Source: Alphaproteobacteria bacterium
GTDB lineage: Bacteria > Pseudomonadota > Alphaproteobacteria > CALKHQ01
NCBI GenBank assembly: GCA_041396705.1
Contig: JAWKYB010000006.1
Span: 62,001 to 126,000, forward strand
Reading direction: 5' to 3'
DNA: 64,000 bases
A program made the translations under genes and the position numbers. This document shows positions 32,034 to 41,782 of the stretch, piece after piece. Every line of letters begins with the position of its first letter. Position 1 is the stretch's first letter. The notes beneath the pieces were generated by a model. It was not told the DNA's origin. It worked only from the letters and a program-made list of their open reading frames with translations, and ran no database searches.

Positions 32034-34652
32034 CTATGCGGCGGAGGGGCGCAGGTCGCCCTCGGTCGACGGCGGGCCGCCGCCGGCTTCGCCGGCGCCC
32101 GCGGCTACCGCCTGCGCCGGTTCGTCGTCGCGGGCGAAGGCCTCCACCGCCTCCGGCGCCTGATGGCGGAAGCCGCGGCCGAGCTGCTGTCCGGCGGCTT
32201 CGCGGATGCGTGCCTCCAGCTGGGGGTTGATCCGCACCAACCGGCGGAAGTCGCGCCGCGACAGCACCAGCAGCTTGCAATAGGTCAGGGCGACGATGTC
32301 GGACTTGCGCCGCCGGGTCGGCGCCAGGATCGACAGCTCGCCGAAGAACTCGCCGGTGCCGAGCAGGATCGGGTCGCCGAGGTTGCGCACCTCGACCGCA
32401 CCGGAGGCGATCAGGTACATCGCCGTCCCGCGCTCGCCGGCGCGCGCGATGAAATCGCCGGGCGCCACCAGCCGGGTGCGCAGCAGGCGGCGCAACTGGC
32501 GCCGTTCCCGCTCGTCGAGCCCGCGCAGCATCGGCACCTGGTCGAACAGGGCCAGCGGCTCGACTTCCAGGTCCAGCGGCGGCCGGCGCCGCGCCTCGTG
32601 GATGCCGGATTCGGCCTCGCCGGCCATCGAGCGGTACAGGTCGCGGCCGATCACGCCCTCGGCGTGCAGCCGTTCGTAGCGGCCGAGTTCGCGCCGCAGA
32701 CCGGCGCGGACCAGGAACTGCTGGCGCAGCGCGGCGGCATAGCCGGGATATTGCAGCTCCAGCGCCTGCAGTGCGCGCTGCACCTCCTGACGCCGCCGCG
32801 CCAGCAGATCGCCGAGATTGCCGGCGGCGTCCTCGCCGATCAGCCCGCCCATCGACTCGCGATTGAAATCCTGCAGCGCGCGCAGCACCACGTCGGATTC
32901 GAACAGCCGCTGGAACCGGCGGGCCAGCATCAGCCGCAGCGGCGCCGACAGCCGCAGCCGGGCATGGGCGAACAGGGCGAGACGGAACCAGGGCCCGTAA
33001 CCGAGGGTACCGGCGATCGCGTCCTCATAGCCTTCGCGGCCGCCGTGATGGGCGGCGTCGGCCAGCCGGTCGGCAATCGCCCGCAGCGCCCGCATGGTCG
33101 CATGGCCGATCACCTCGGTCTCGAACTGGCGCTTGACGATGCGCCGCTCCTGGTTGGCGAGGATGGCCAGGCCGGCGCGCAGCCGGTCGCCGAAGGCGAT
33201 GTCCGGCGGGTTGACGCGGGCCTCGATCTCGGCGATGCGCGCGCCGTAGCGCGCGACCACAGGCGCCAGGATGCCGTCGTCGGTGTCATGCGCCCTGGCC
33301 ACGTGCTGCACGTGCTCCAGCGCCTCGCGCATGGTTCCGGCGACGATGCCGGCCCGCAGCGCCTGGTCGCCCTCGGTCAGCCGGTCGAGGCCCAGCTTGC
33401 GGGTCAGCAGCCCCAGGGTGGTGGCGTTGACCACCAGCGTGAAGAACACGAAGCCGCAGCCCAGCGCGGCCAGCAGCCCGCGTTCGGTCGCGCTCAGTCC
33501 GCGGCTCTCGGCCAGGCCGAACACCAGCACCAGGGTGACCGCGCCGCGCACACCGCCCCACAGGATCAGCAGCTTTTCCTTGTTGCCGACCGGCAGCAGC
33601 AGCCGCAGCCGCTCCAGCCCGGCCAGCAGACCGAACAGGATCGCGGCGCGCGCGGCGAAGGCAGCGACGACCATGATCAGGATCATCGGCACCTCGAACC
33701 AGCGCACGACGGTCAGCAGGTGCGGCACCAGCACGGCCGCGATCAGCAGGATCAGGTTGTTGGCCCAGTGGCCGATCTGCGCCCAGATGGCGGCGATACC
33801 GCTCCAGTTGCGCGGACCCATGCGCACCGAACCGGCGACCTTGGTGACCACGCCCGCCGCCACCACGGCGACCACGCCGGAAGCGCCGAGCGCGACCTCG
33901 CCGATCAGATAGGCGGCATAGGCGATGGCGACGGTCAGCGTGGTTTCCGCCGCGACCGACGCCGCCAGCAGCGGGAACAGCCGGGCGGCGGCATAGGCCA
34001 GGGCGGCGCCGACGGCGGCGCCGACCACGAAGACGAACAGGAACTGGCCGATGGCGTCGGCGACGCTGAGCGGCGTGCCGGTGCGCAGCGAATAGGCCAG
34101 CAGCCCGAACAGCGCGATGGCGGCGGCGTCGTTGAGCAGGCTTTCGCCTTCGATAATCACCAATTGGCGCTGGTTCGCCCCGATCTCGCGGAAGGTCGAG
34201 GTCACCGCCGCCGGGTCGGTCGTCGAAATGGTGGCGCCCAGCAGCAGGCACAGCATCAGCGGCAGGCCGGCGGCAAGCCACAATGCACCGGCGACCGCCA
34301 GCGTCGCCGCCACCACCGCGACGACGGCCATGACAGCGACCGCCGGCAGATACTCGACCAGCCGGCGCACATCCAGGCTCAGCGTCATCTCGAACAGCAG
34401 CGGCGGCAGGAAGACCAGCAGGATCTCGCGGTTGCCGATCGACAGGGCGGAGAACGCCCAGGCGTCGCCGCCGTCAAGCGACAGGTCGAGCGGGTCGATC
34501 CCGCCGGCACGAACCGCGATGCCGATGACCAGCCCGACCGACGCCACGGCGACGGGCATGGGCACCCGCAGCCGCCGGGCCAGCGGCTCCAGCAGCGCGA
34601 TCAGGGCGAAGGCCGCGGTCAGCGTGGCCAGCGCGAATACCACGAGTCCCAT
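32034..34652 (-). CDS. CPA1 sodium/proton antiporter with C-terminal cyclic nucleotide-binding domain
   Basis: An 872-residue protein. The first 420 residues are a multipass CPA1 transporter with ion-site motifs STTDPAAVTS and EGESLLNDAAAIALF and the helix GGVRGAVTLVLVFGLAES. A long cytoplasmic helical region follows (residues about 430-720). A cyclic-nucleotide-binding fold is at about 740-840 (GDFIARAGERGTAMYLIASG, FFGELSIL). The phosphate-binding cassette is altered (LAPTRRRKSD), so ligand binding needs proof. This resembles plant SOS1-like and bacterial NhaP-cNMP fusions. The start at 34652 (MGLVVFALA) gives the usual N-terminal helix; the frame is open upstream. Confidence 0.9.
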   Translation of the reverse strand: MGLVVFALATLTAAFALIALLEPLARRLRVPMPVAVASVGLVIGIAVRAGGIDPLDLSLDGGDAWAFSALSIGNREILLVFLPPLLFEMTLSLDVRRLVEYLPAVAVMAVVAVVAATLAVAGALWLAAGLPLMLCLLLGATISTTDPAAVTSTFREIGANQRQLVIIEGESLLNDAAAIALFGLLAYSLRTGTPLSVADAIGQFLFVFVVGAAVGAALAYAAARLFPLLAASVAAETTLTVAIAYAAYLIGEVALGASGVVAVVAAGVVTKVAGSVRMGPRNWSGIAAIWAQIGHWANNLILLIAAVLVPHLLTVVRWFEVPMILIMVVAAFAARAAILFGLLAGLERLRLLLPVGNKEKLLILWGGVRGAVTLVLVFGLAESRGLSATERGLLAALGCGFVFFTLVVNATTLGLLTRKLGLDRLTEGDQALRAGIVAGTMREALEHVQHVARAHDTDDGILAPVVARYGARIAEIEARVNPPDIAFGDRLRAGLAILANQERRIVKRQFETEVIGHATMRALRAIADRLADAAHHGGREGYEDAIAGTLGYGPWFRLALFAHARLRLSAPLRLMLARRFQRLFESDVVLRALQDFNRESMGGLIGEDAAGNLGDLLARRRQEVQRALQALELQYPGYAAALRQQFLVRAGLRRELGRYERLHAEGVIGRDLYRSMAGEAESGIHEARRRPPLDLEVEPLALFDQVPMLRGLDERERRQLRRLLRTRLVAPGDFIARAGERGTAMYLIASGAVEVRNLGDPILLGTGEFFGELSILAPTRRRKSDIVALTYCKLLVLSRRDFRRLVRINPQLEARIREAAGQQLGRGFRHQAPEAVEAFARDDEPAQAVAAGAGEAGGGPPSTEGDLRPSAA

Positions 34653-34984
34653 TCCGGCAGCATGGCGCACCCGGTCGCGTCGTGGCAAATCCGGACCGCC
34701 CGCCCCGACCGCGCCGCATTCGCCGGGCAGCGCGCGGCCATCCGGCGGCCTGCCGCCGCTCGTCCGCCACCGCACCGGACCAAGCCGGCGATCAGAGCCG
34801 GCGCCGGCGCCGCCCGGGCCGATTGCGCCGACGACCAGGCACAGCGCGACCTCGGCAAGGCCACGTTCGCGGCCCCGCCGTGTGGGCGGAGAGCGGGTGC
34901 ATCGAGGCAGACCTGCGATCGGACGCGATCATCCGATCCAAGAAAATCCGATCTATTCCAACAGGTTCGAGCAGCCGGGCCGCA
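34653..34984. other. Intergenic region without a gene
   Basis: A 332-bp gap between the antiporter start and the end of the next minus-strand gene. I see no supported gene or RNA. The stretch at about 34920-34970 (gatcatccgatccaagaaaa) is slightly less GC-rich and carries short gatc/gatcc repeats; its role is unclear. Confidence 0.4.
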
Positions 34985-36472
34985 TCACAGGCCGCAGGCG
35001 CGGCGCATGGCGTTGCGGGCCGGCTCCGCGCCGTCCAGCGCGAAGGTCGCCGCCGCCGCGCCGCCGCCGGACGGCCCGACCGACAGCGTGCCGCCCTGGG
35101 CGAAGGCATAGGCGAAGGCCGCCGGCAACGGCAGCTGCGACGCCCAGGCCGCGCCGCCGAGCACCGGGCCCAGCACGGTGTTGAAGCTCTGCGGCTGCCC
35201 GCCCGCATCGGTGACGGTGACGCGCAACGCACCGGCCGCCAGCCCGCTGCCCCGCAACAGCAGGTGGACGCCAGGCGCCAGGCCGGGGCCGCAACGGGCT
35301 TCCAGGGTCGCCTTGCCGTCGACGGCAACACCCTGCACGGCCGCACCGCTCGGACCGGCGTCGGGCAACAGGGTCCAGCCGGGTGCGACGGCCACGACCG
35401 GCACCGCCGGCACGGGGTCCGGCTGGGACGGCGGCTGCGGCGGTGCAAGCGGCTGTGCCGCAGCAACCGCTGGCGCGGTGCAATGCTCCGCCATGGCCGA
35501 GGCGGCCGCGGCCGTGTCGTAGAGCAGGAACGTCGCCACCGTCGCGCCGTCGGGCCTGACCACCTTCAGCAGCACGCCCGAACCGTAGGGCGCCCGGAAG
35601 CCGGCGGGCAGCGGCGCGGTCGTCGTCCAGGCCTGGGACGCCGGGTCGAAGGCGAGCGCCGACGGAAAGCGCGCAACCGACTGGTCGGCGCTGGTGATGT
35701 CGAACGAGACCGGCGCGGTCGCCCCGCGCGGCAGCGCCGCCGGCGTCACCCCGGTCAGCGTCACCGACAGTCCCGGCGGCAGGCCGAGGCCGCAGCGTCC
35801 TGCGAAGACCGTGCGCTCGTCGCTGGCGGTGCCCCGCACCGCGACCAGGCCACGCGCCGCATCGACGTCGAGCGTCCAGCCCGGGCCGAAGCTGCGCGGC
35901 GCTGTCGACGCCGGCTCGAGCCCCGCCAGCGCCCCGGCGGGCGCATCGGGCGTGGCCGCACTGGCTGCGCCGCCCTGCGCGGGCGCCGGCAGCGCGGCGA
36001 CCGCCTCGCCGGCCGCGGCCGGGTCGCGCCGGTTCGGCGGCGGGAATGCCGGCCTGGCCACGCCGGCAACCGGTTCCGGCGCCGGCTCGACGTGGATCGT
36101 CAGGGCGAAGGCCTGGGTGCTGACCGAGCCGGCCACGCGCGACAGCCGGATCTCGTGGACGCCCGCGCCGGAGGTGAATTCGGCGAAGCGGGCGTCCTGG
36201 GCGATGCCGGCGACGCCGAACACCGTGTCGGCGCCCTGCACCAGCGCCAGCCGCACCAGCCGGCCGGGCTCGACGCCCAGCGCATAGCAGACCGACTGCC
36301 CGGGCGGCACGGTATCGACGATGCGCTCGTCGCTGCGGTCCGGCGCCATGAGCAGCAGGCTGCAGCTCTCCCGCCCCCAGGCCGATCCGATCGCGCCCAG
36401 CCCGACGACGGCCGCCAGGACGGCGCGTCGGGCCCATCGGGCTCGTGCCATAGCCATGTTCGCTGCCCCCAA
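34985..36472 (-). CDS. Secreted protein with two repeated beta domains, unknown function
   Basis: A protein of about 495 residues (an ATG at 36457 would give 490). An Arg-rich n-region and hydrophobic core (RRAVLAAVVGLGAIGSAWG) form a signal peptide. After an N-terminal domain with two Cys (RESCSLLL, VCYALGVEPG), Pro/Ala-rich linkers separate two similar domains. Each starts with a GWTLDVD or GWTLLPD segment, has RCGxGLxPGxxxxL (RCGLGLPPGLSVTLTG; RCGPGLAPGVHLLLRG) and ends near a Cys (EHCT; RRACGL). No family is recognised. It is divergent from the TPR gene at 36682. Confidence 0.6.
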   Translation of the reverse strand: MGAANMAMARARWARRAVLAAVVGLGAIGSAWGRESCSLLLMAPDRSDERIVDTVPPGQSVCYALGVEPGRLVRLALVQGADTVFGVAGIAQDARFAEFTSGAGVHEIRLSRVAGSVSTQAFALTIHVEPAPEPVAGVARPAFPPPNRRDPAAAGEAVAALPAPAQGGAASAATPDAPAGALAGLEPASTAPRSFGPGWTLDVDAARGLVAVRGTASDERTVFAGRCGLGLPPGLSVTLTGVTPAALPRGATAPVSFDITSADQSVARFPSALAFDPASQAWTTTAPLPAGFRAPYGSGVLLKVVRPDGATVATFLLYDTAAAASAMAEHCTAPAVAAAQPLAPPQPPSQPDPVPAVPVVAVAPGWTLLPDAGPSGAAVQGVAVDGKATLEARCGPGLAPGVHLLLRGSGLAAGALRVTVTDAGGQPQSFNTVLGPVLGGAAWASQLPLPAAFAYAFAQGGTLSVGPSGGGAAAATFALDGAEPARNAMRRACGL

Positions 36473-36681
36473 TCAACGACATCGCGGCAACACCCGCCTC
36501 AGCGGACCGGCGGCACGTTCGTCGCCGCCACCCGCGACGATGGCGCAGCGTGCCGCGCATCGCTGTGGCGGACTGCACATCCCGAAGGAGTACCCCGCGA
36601 TAGTCATTGGTTAGGCGACAACCATGGCCTAACTTTGGCGTGTGCGCGAAGCATGGCGTTCATGACATTGGGGGGTGTCGG

Positions 36682-37404
36682 ATGCGGTGGATTGTGACGC
36701 TGGCCCTGGCCAGCCTGTTCGGCGGCGCGGCGACGGTTTCGGCGCAGGTGCCGGATGCCTGCACCCAGGGTAACGACTGGCCGGCCCGGATCCAGGCCTG
36801 CACCACGGCGATCGACGGCGGCGGCCTTGCGGCCGCGGACCAGGCCGTCGCCTACGATGCGCGCTGCCGCGCCCGGATCGGGCTGCAGCAGTTCGAGCAG
36901 GCGATCGGCGACTGCGACCAGGCGATCGCGCTGAACCCCGAGCTGGCCAGCGCCTACAACAACCGGGGCGCCGCGCATGGCAACCTGGGCAACCACCAGC
37001 AGGCGGTCGCCGACTTCGACGCCATGGTCCGGCTCGAGCCCAACAACGCCAACGCCGTCAACAACCGGGCGGTCGCCCAGAACCAGGCCGCCTGGGCGCT
37101 GTATGTCGGCGGCGACGCGGCCGGCGGCCTGCCGCTGGTCGACCAGGCGCTGGCCGTCGCGCCGAATGCGGCCAATTTCCTCGACACCCGCGGCCACATC
37201 AACGCGGCGCTCGGCAACGCCGATGCGGCGCTGGCCGACTTCGAGGCGGCGATGCGCGCCGGCGGCGCCCAGTTCACCCGCCAGTACCAGCAGGCACTGG
37301 CCAACTACGGCTACGATCCGGGTCCGGTCGACGGTGCCTACGGCAACCGGACGCGCACGGCTCTGACCGAATGCCTGCAGGCCGGCTGCCGGCTGCTCGA
37401 ATAG
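36682..37404 (+). CDS. Secreted TPR protein with C-terminal peptidoglycan-binding-like segment
   Basis: A 240-residue exported protein with signal peptide MRWIVTLALASLFGGAATVS/AQ. Two to three TPR motifs occupy residues 38-190 (AYDARCRARIGLQQFEQAIG, ASAYNNRGAAHGNLGNHQQA, FLDTRGHINAALGNADAALA). The C-terminal YGYDPGPVDGAYGNRTRTAL matches the core of a PG_binding_1 repeat, so it may sit on peptidoglycan and hold protein partners. The ATG at 36682 follows a G-rich site (ggggggtg). Confidence 0.75.
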   Translation: MRWIVTLALASLFGGAATVSAQVPDACTQGNDWPARIQACTTAIDGGGLAAADQAVAYDARCRARIGLQQFEQAIGDCDQAIALNPELASAYNNRGAAHGNLGNHQQAVADFDAMVRLEPNNANAVNNRAVAQNQAAWALYVGGDAAGGLPLVDQALAVAPNAANFLDTRGHINAALGNADAALADFEAAMRAGGAQFTRQYQQALANYGYDPGPVDGAYGNRTRTALTECLQAGCRLLE

Positions 37405-37420
37405 GCGGGCGCGCGGCCGG

Positions 37421-38209
37421 GTGGCGATCATCGACTGGAAGACCGACGGCGGCCGCGACCTCGTCACCGCCTACAGCGCGCCGGAGATCGTCGGACAGCG
37501 CGCCGCCGTGCGCCGCCTGCTTGCGCTGCAGCCGGGCGAACGGGTGATCGACATCGGCAGCGGGCCCGGCCTGCTGGCCGCCGAGATGGCGGCGGAGGTC
37601 GGTGCGAACGGGTCGGTGCTGGGCGTCGACATCAACGCCTATCAGCGCGCCTGTGCGCGCGAACAGACCGCCGGCCTGGCGCAGGTCTCGATCGTCGACG
37701 GCGACGCCAACACGCTCGACGGCATCGCGCCGGGCTTCGACGCCGCGGTCAGCACCCAGGTGCTGGAATATCTCGATCCGGTGTCGCGGCCGCTCGCCGC
37801 GATGGCGCGGGTGCTGCGCCCCGGCGGCCGGGCGCTTGCGCTGGCCACCGACTGGCAAACGCTGGTGATCCATTCCGACGACGACGCGCTGACCAGGCGG
37901 ATCGCGACGGCCTGGGACGGGCACCTCGCCCACCCGTTCCTGCCGCGCACCCTGGGCAAGAAGCTGACGGAGGCCGGCCTCGCGGTGACCGCCGTCGAGG
38001 CCTATCCCATCGTCGCCACCCGCCTGCCGGCCGAGGGCTTCGTCCGCCACTCGCCGACGGGCATGGCCCGGTTCGCGGCAGCGGCCGGCGCGGTCGGCGA
38101 GGCCGAGGCCGCCGCCTGGCTCGCCGGGCTGGAGCGGCTGTCGGAAGCGGGCCGATTCTTCTACAGCCTGAACCGGTATCTGTTCCTGGCGGTGAAGCCC
38201 GGCGGTTAG
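37421..38209 (+). CDS. SAM-dependent methyltransferase, class I
   Basis: A 262-residue methyltransferase. Motif I is VIDIGSGPGLLAAEMAAEVG with the acidic end of strand 2 in LGVDINAYQ; motif II/III is GFDAAVSTQVLEYLDPV and VLRPGGRALALATDW. The pattern fits UbiE/Coq5-like or arsenite/small-molecule methyltransferases. The substrate is unknown. A GTG start at 37421, 16 bp after the TPR gene, makes co-transcription possible. It overlaps the end of pheT by 4 bp on the opposite strand. Confidence 0.8.
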   Translation: MAIIDWKTDGGRDLVTAYSAPEIVGQRAAVRRLLALQPGERVIDIGSGPGLLAAEMAAEVGANGSVLGVDINAYQRACAREQTAGLAQVSIVDGDANTLDGIAPGFDAAVSTQVLEYLDPVSRPLAAMARVLRPGGRALALATDWQTLVIHSDDDALTRRIATAWDGHLAHPFLPRTLGKKLTEAGLAVTAVEAYPIVATRLPAEGFVRHSPTGMARFAAAAGAVGEAEAAAWLAGLERLSEAGRFFYSLNRYLFLAVKPGG

Positions 38210-40620
38210 CCGCGCAGGCTGCCGCCGGTCTGCTTCTCGACCTGGGCCACCACCCTGGCCGCGACCGCGTCGATCTCGGCGTCGGTCAGCGTCTGGCCCT
38301 GCGGCTGCAGGGTAACGGCGATGGCCACCGACTTCTTGCCCTTGGCCATGTGCTCGCCGGCGTAGACGTCGAACACGTCGACGGCAGCGATCAGCTGCTT
38401 GTCGGCGGCGCGGGCGGCGCGCACCAGCTTCTCCGCCGGCACCTCGGCGTCGACCACGAAGGCGAAGTCGCGCGCCACCGGCTGCAAGGGCTGCGCCTGC
38501 AGCAGCGGGCGCATCGTCGCCTTCTGCTTCGGCAGCGGGGCGCGGTCGAGGAAAATCTCGAATGCGACCACCGGCTGGTCGATGCCCATCTGGCGCAGGA
38601 TGCGCGGGTGCAGGTCGCCGAACCAGGCGATCTCCGCCTTGCCCAGCCGCAGGGTCGCGGATCGACCCGGGTGGTAGCAGCCGGGCGCATCGGCGGTGAC
38701 CTGCATGTTGGCGGCCGGCGCGCCGATCGCCTCCAGCGTCGCCAGGCAGTCGGCCTTGGCGTCGAAGGCGTCGACGGCGCGGGCGGTGCGGTTGGCCGCC
38801 GGCTCGGCCCAGTGGCGCGGACCGGCGCGGCCGACGCGCAGCCCGGCGGCGACATGGCGCTGGCCCTCGATGCCGAGCGCCTCGTAGGCCGGCCCGACCT
38901 CGAACAGCGCGAACCGGTCGAAGCCGCGATCGAGGTTGCGGCGCGCCGCGGCAAGCAAGGAGACCAGGATCGACGGGCGCATCACGTCGAGCTCGCTGGA
39001 GATCGGGTTGGCCAGCCGGATCGGCGTGTTGTCGCCGACGAACAGCGCGGCCAGCCGGCCGTCGGTGAAGCTGTAGGTCACCGCCTCCAGCATGCCGCGA
39101 CCGGCGAGCAGCCGCTTGGCCTGGCTGACGCGCCGCTGGGCGTCGCTGAGCACCGCCGCCGGCATCGCCGCCGGCTTCGGCATCGAGACGGCGGGCACCG
39201 CGTCGTAGCCGACGACGCGCACCACCTCCTCGACCAGGTCGGCCTCGCCCTCGACGTCCCAGCGCCAGGGCGGCGGCACGGCGGCAACGACGTCGCCTTC
39301 GATGCGCGCCTCGAACCCCAGCGCCTGCAGGATCGCCACCGACCTGTCGGCCGGCACGTCGAGCCCGCCCAGCGCCATCACCCGGCCGGGACGCAGGGTC
39401 ACCGTGCGCCGCCAGTTCGGCATCGCGCCGGCGGTGACCACCGCGCTCGCCTCGCCGCCGCAGAGTTCGAGGATCAGCCGCGTGCCCACCTCGGCGCCCC
39501 AGTCGGCCGAGGTCGGGTCGAGGCCGCGCTCGAAGCGATAGCGGGCGTCGCTGTCGATCTGCAGCGCACGACCGGTGCGCGCGGTACGGCCCGGGTCGAA
39601 CAGCGCCGATTCCAAGAACACGTTGACCGTCTCGTCGGAGCAGCCGGTCGGCTCGCCGCCGATGATGCCGCCGATGGCCGCGACGCCGTTGGCGTCGGCG
39701 ATCACGGTCATGCCGTCCTGCAGGGTGTAGGTCTTGCCGTTCAGCGCCGCCAGGCTCTCGCCCGGCCGGGCGAAGCGCATGGTCACGTCGCCGGCCAGCT
39801 TGTCGGCATCGAATACGTGCAGCGGCCGACCCAGGTCCATGGTGACCAGGTTGGTGATGTCGACCAGCGCCGAGATCGGCCTGAGCCCGATGGCGTGCAG
39901 GCGGTCCTGCAGCCATTTCGGGCTGGGCCCGTTCTTCACGCCGCGGAAATAGCGGCCGACCACATAGGGGCAGGCCTCGCCCTCTGCCAGCAGGTCGCGA
40001 TGCCAGACGATCGGGCTCCGGAACCCGCCGGCGACCGGCTGCATCCGCGGATCGGCCTTCAGCCTGCCCAGTCCGGAGGCGGCAAGGTCGCGCGCGATGC
40101 CGCGCACGCCGGCACAGTCGCCACGGTCGGGCGTCAGCGCGACGTCGATCACCGGATCGTCGAGCCCGGCGATGGCGGCGAAGGACGCGCCGACCGGTGT
40201 GTCGGCCGGCAGGTCGATGATGCCCTCGTGGTCGTCACTGATACCCATCTCGCGTTCCGAGCACAGCATGCCATTGGATTCGACGCCGCGGATCACGCCC
40301 TTCTTCAGGTCGAGCCCGGTGCCCGGGATGTGGCTGCCGGCGGCGGCGAACACACCCTTCATGCCGGCCCGCGCGTTGGGCGCGCCGCAGACCACCTGCA
40401 CCGTCCCGCTGCCGGTGTCGACCATGCAGACGCGCAGCCGGTCCGCATTCGGATGCGGCTCGGCCGAGATCACGTGGGCGACCGTGAACGGCGCCAGGGT
40501 CGCGGCCGGGTTGTGCACGCCGTCGACCTCCAGCCCCAGCGCGGTCAGCCGGGCGCAGATCGTGTCGAGGTCGGCCTCGGTGTCGAGGTGCTCGCGCAGC
40601 CAGTTCAGGGTGAATTTCAT
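38206..40620 (-). CDS. pheT: Phenylalanine-tRNA ligase beta subunit
   Basis: An 804-residue subunit. It begins MKFTLNWLREHLDTEADLDT, followed by the tRNA-binding fold (VAHVISAEPHPNADRLRVC, about 45-155), B3/B4 editing domain (about 210-390), B5 (about 405-475), the core catalytic-like domain and the C-terminal FDX-ACB anticodon-binding domain (about 710-804, RDFAFVVDAEVPAEKL). It forms an alpha2beta2 enzyme with PheS, charging tRNA-Phe and editing mis-charged tyrosine. It is 15 bp downstream of pheS, in the same operon. Confidence 0.97.
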   Translation of the reverse strand: MKFTLNWLREHLDTEADLDTICARLTALGLEVDGVHNPAATLAPFTVAHVISAEPHPNADRLRVCMVDTGSGTVQVVCGAPNARAGMKGVFAAAGSHIPGTGLDLKKGVIRGVESNGMLCSEREMGISDDHEGIIDLPADTPVGASFAAIAGLDDPVIDVALTPDRGDCAGVRGIARDLAASGLGRLKADPRMQPVAGGFRSPIVWHRDLLAEGEACPYVVGRYFRGVKNGPSPKWLQDRLHAIGLRPISALVDITNLVTMDLGRPLHVFDADKLAGDVTMRFARPGESLAALNGKTYTLQDGMTVIADANGVAAIGGIIGGEPTGCSDETVNVFLESALFDPGRTARTGRALQIDSDARYRFERGLDPTSADWGAEVGTRLILELCGGEASAVVTAGAMPNWRRTVTLRPGRVMALGGLDVPADRSVAILQALGFEARIEGDVVAAVPPPWRWDVEGEADLVEEVVRVVGYDAVPAVSMPKPAAMPAAVLSDAQRRVSQAKRLLAGRGMLEAVTYSFTDGRLAALFVGDNTPIRLANPISSELDVMRPSILVSLLAAARRNLDRGFDRFALFEVGPAYEALGIEGQRHVAAGLRVGRAGPRHWAEPAANRTARAVDAFDAKADCLATLEAIGAPAANMQVTADAPGCYHPGRSATLRLGKAEIAWFGDLHPRILRQMGIDQPVVAFEIFLDRAPLPKQKATMRPLLQAQPLQPVARDFAFVVDAEVPAEKLVRAARAADKQLIAAVDVFDVYAGEHMAKGKKSVAIAVTLQPQGQTLTDAEIDAVAARVVAQVEKQTGGSLRG

Positions 40621-40635
40621 CGTCTCGCCCTCCCC

Positions 40636-41721
40636 CTACTGGCCGCGCACGAGGCTGGGCATCGCCAGCGCCGGAAAGCCGTAGTGGCGCAGCCAGCGCA
40701 GGTCGGCCTCGAAGAAGGTGCGCAGGTCGGGGATGCCGTATTTCAGCATGGCGATGCGCTCGATACCCATGCCGAAGGCGAAGCCCTGGTACTCGGCCGG
40801 ATCGACGCCGCAATAGGCCAGCACCTTCGGATGCACCATGCCGCAGCCGAGGATCTCCAGCCAGTCGCCATAGGCGCCGATCTTCAGTTCGCCGCCGGAG
40901 CGGTCGCAGCCGATGTCGACCTCGGCCGAGGGCTCGGTGAACGGGAAGAACGACGGGCGGAAGCGCACCGGCAGGTCGTCGACCCCGAAGAAGGTGCGCA
41001 CGAAGTCGATCAGGCAGCCCTTCAGGTGGCCCATGTGGCTGGTCTTGTCGACCACCAGCCCCTCGACCTGGTGGAACATCGGCGTGTGGGTCATGTCGCT
41101 GTCGCAGCGATAGGTCCGGCCCGGCGCGATCACCCGGATCGGCGTGCCCTGGGCGCTCAGCGCGCGGATCTGCACCGGCGAGGTATGGGTGCGCAGCAGC
41201 AGCGGCGAGCCGGCCTCGTCGTGCTCCTCCAGATAGAAGGTGTCGTGCATCTGCCGCGCCGGATGCTCCGGCGGGATGTTGAGGGCGGTGAAATTGTGGA
41301 AATCGTCCTCGATGTCGGGTCCCTCGGCGACCGAGAAGCCCATCTGGCCGAAGATCTCGACGATCTCGTCGATGGTCTGGCTGATCGGGTGGATGGCGCC
41401 CGGCGCCTCGGCGCGCACCGGCAGGGTCAGGTCGAGCCGGTCGCTGACCAGGCTCTCCGACAGCGCGGCCTCCTCCAGCGCGGCGCGGCGGGCGTCGAGG
41501 GCGGCCTGCACCTCGTCCTTCAGCGCGTTGAAGGCCTGACCGGCCTCGCGGCGCTGCTCCGGCGGCAGCGCGCCCAGCGTCTTCATCTGCGCGCTGATCG
41601 CGCCCTTCTTGCCCAGCTGGGCCACCCGCACCGCCTCGAGCGCATCGAGGCTGGTCGCCGCCGCGCAGGCGTCCAGCGCCGCGGCACGCAGTTCGTCAAC
41701 AGACGCGATCCCCTCGCTCAT
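40636..41721 (-). CDS. pheS: Phenylalanine-tRNA ligase alpha subunit
   Basis: A 361-residue class II synthetase subunit. The N-terminal coiled coil (residues 1-90) precedes the catalytic domain with HPARQMHDTFYLEE, HTSPVQIRAL (motif 1/2 region), the substrate pocket GWLEILGCGMVHP-like segment (DWLEILGCGMVHPKVL), and motif 3 GFAFGMGIERIAMLKYGIPD. It activates Phe and transfers it to tRNA with PheT. A hairpin with a T-run sits between rplT and this start, so expression may be set separately from the ribosomal genes. Confidence 0.97.
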   Translation of the reverse strand: MSEGIASVDELRAAALDACAAATSLDALEAVRVAQLGKKGAISAQMKTLGALPPEQRREAGQAFNALKDEVQAALDARRAALEEAALSESLVSDRLDLTLPVRAEAPGAIHPISQTIDEIVEIFGQMGFSVAEGPDIEDDFHNFTALNIPPEHPARQMHDTFYLEEHDEAGSPLLLRTHTSPVQIRALSAQGTPIRVIAPGRTYRCDSDMTHTPMFHQVEGLVVDKTSHMGHLKGCLIDFVRTFFGVDDLPVRFRPSFFPFTEPSAEVDIGCDRSGGELKIGAYGDWLEILGCGMVHPKVLAYCGVDPAEYQGFAFGMGIERIAMLKYGIPDLRTFFEADLRWLRHYGFPALAMPSLVRGQ

Positions 41722-41752
41722 CGTCCAGTCCGTCTTCCCGTCATCGGCAATG

Positions 41753-41782
41753 AAAAAGGGGCCGTCCAGAACGAACGGCCCC
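41753..41782 (-). terminator. Intrinsic terminator or pheST attenuator between rplT and pheS
   Basis: On the minus strand the arms GGGGCCGT and ACGGCCCC (plus-strand 41775-41782 and 41758-41765) form a perfect 8-bp stem with a 9-base loop, directly followed by TTTTT (41753-41757). A weaker stem (CCCGG/CCGGG) lies just upstream and might compete. It lies 32-61 bp ahead of pheS. This is the position of the E. coli pheST attenuator, but I see no Phe-rich leader peptide. Confidence 0.75.

Noticed and set aside
29817..35111. An open frame of 1764 codons on the plus strand across the peptidase and antiporter genes
   Set aside because: It spans two well-supported minus-strand genes, is His/Gln/Arg/Asp-rich without secondary-structure logic, and is a GC-driven shadow.
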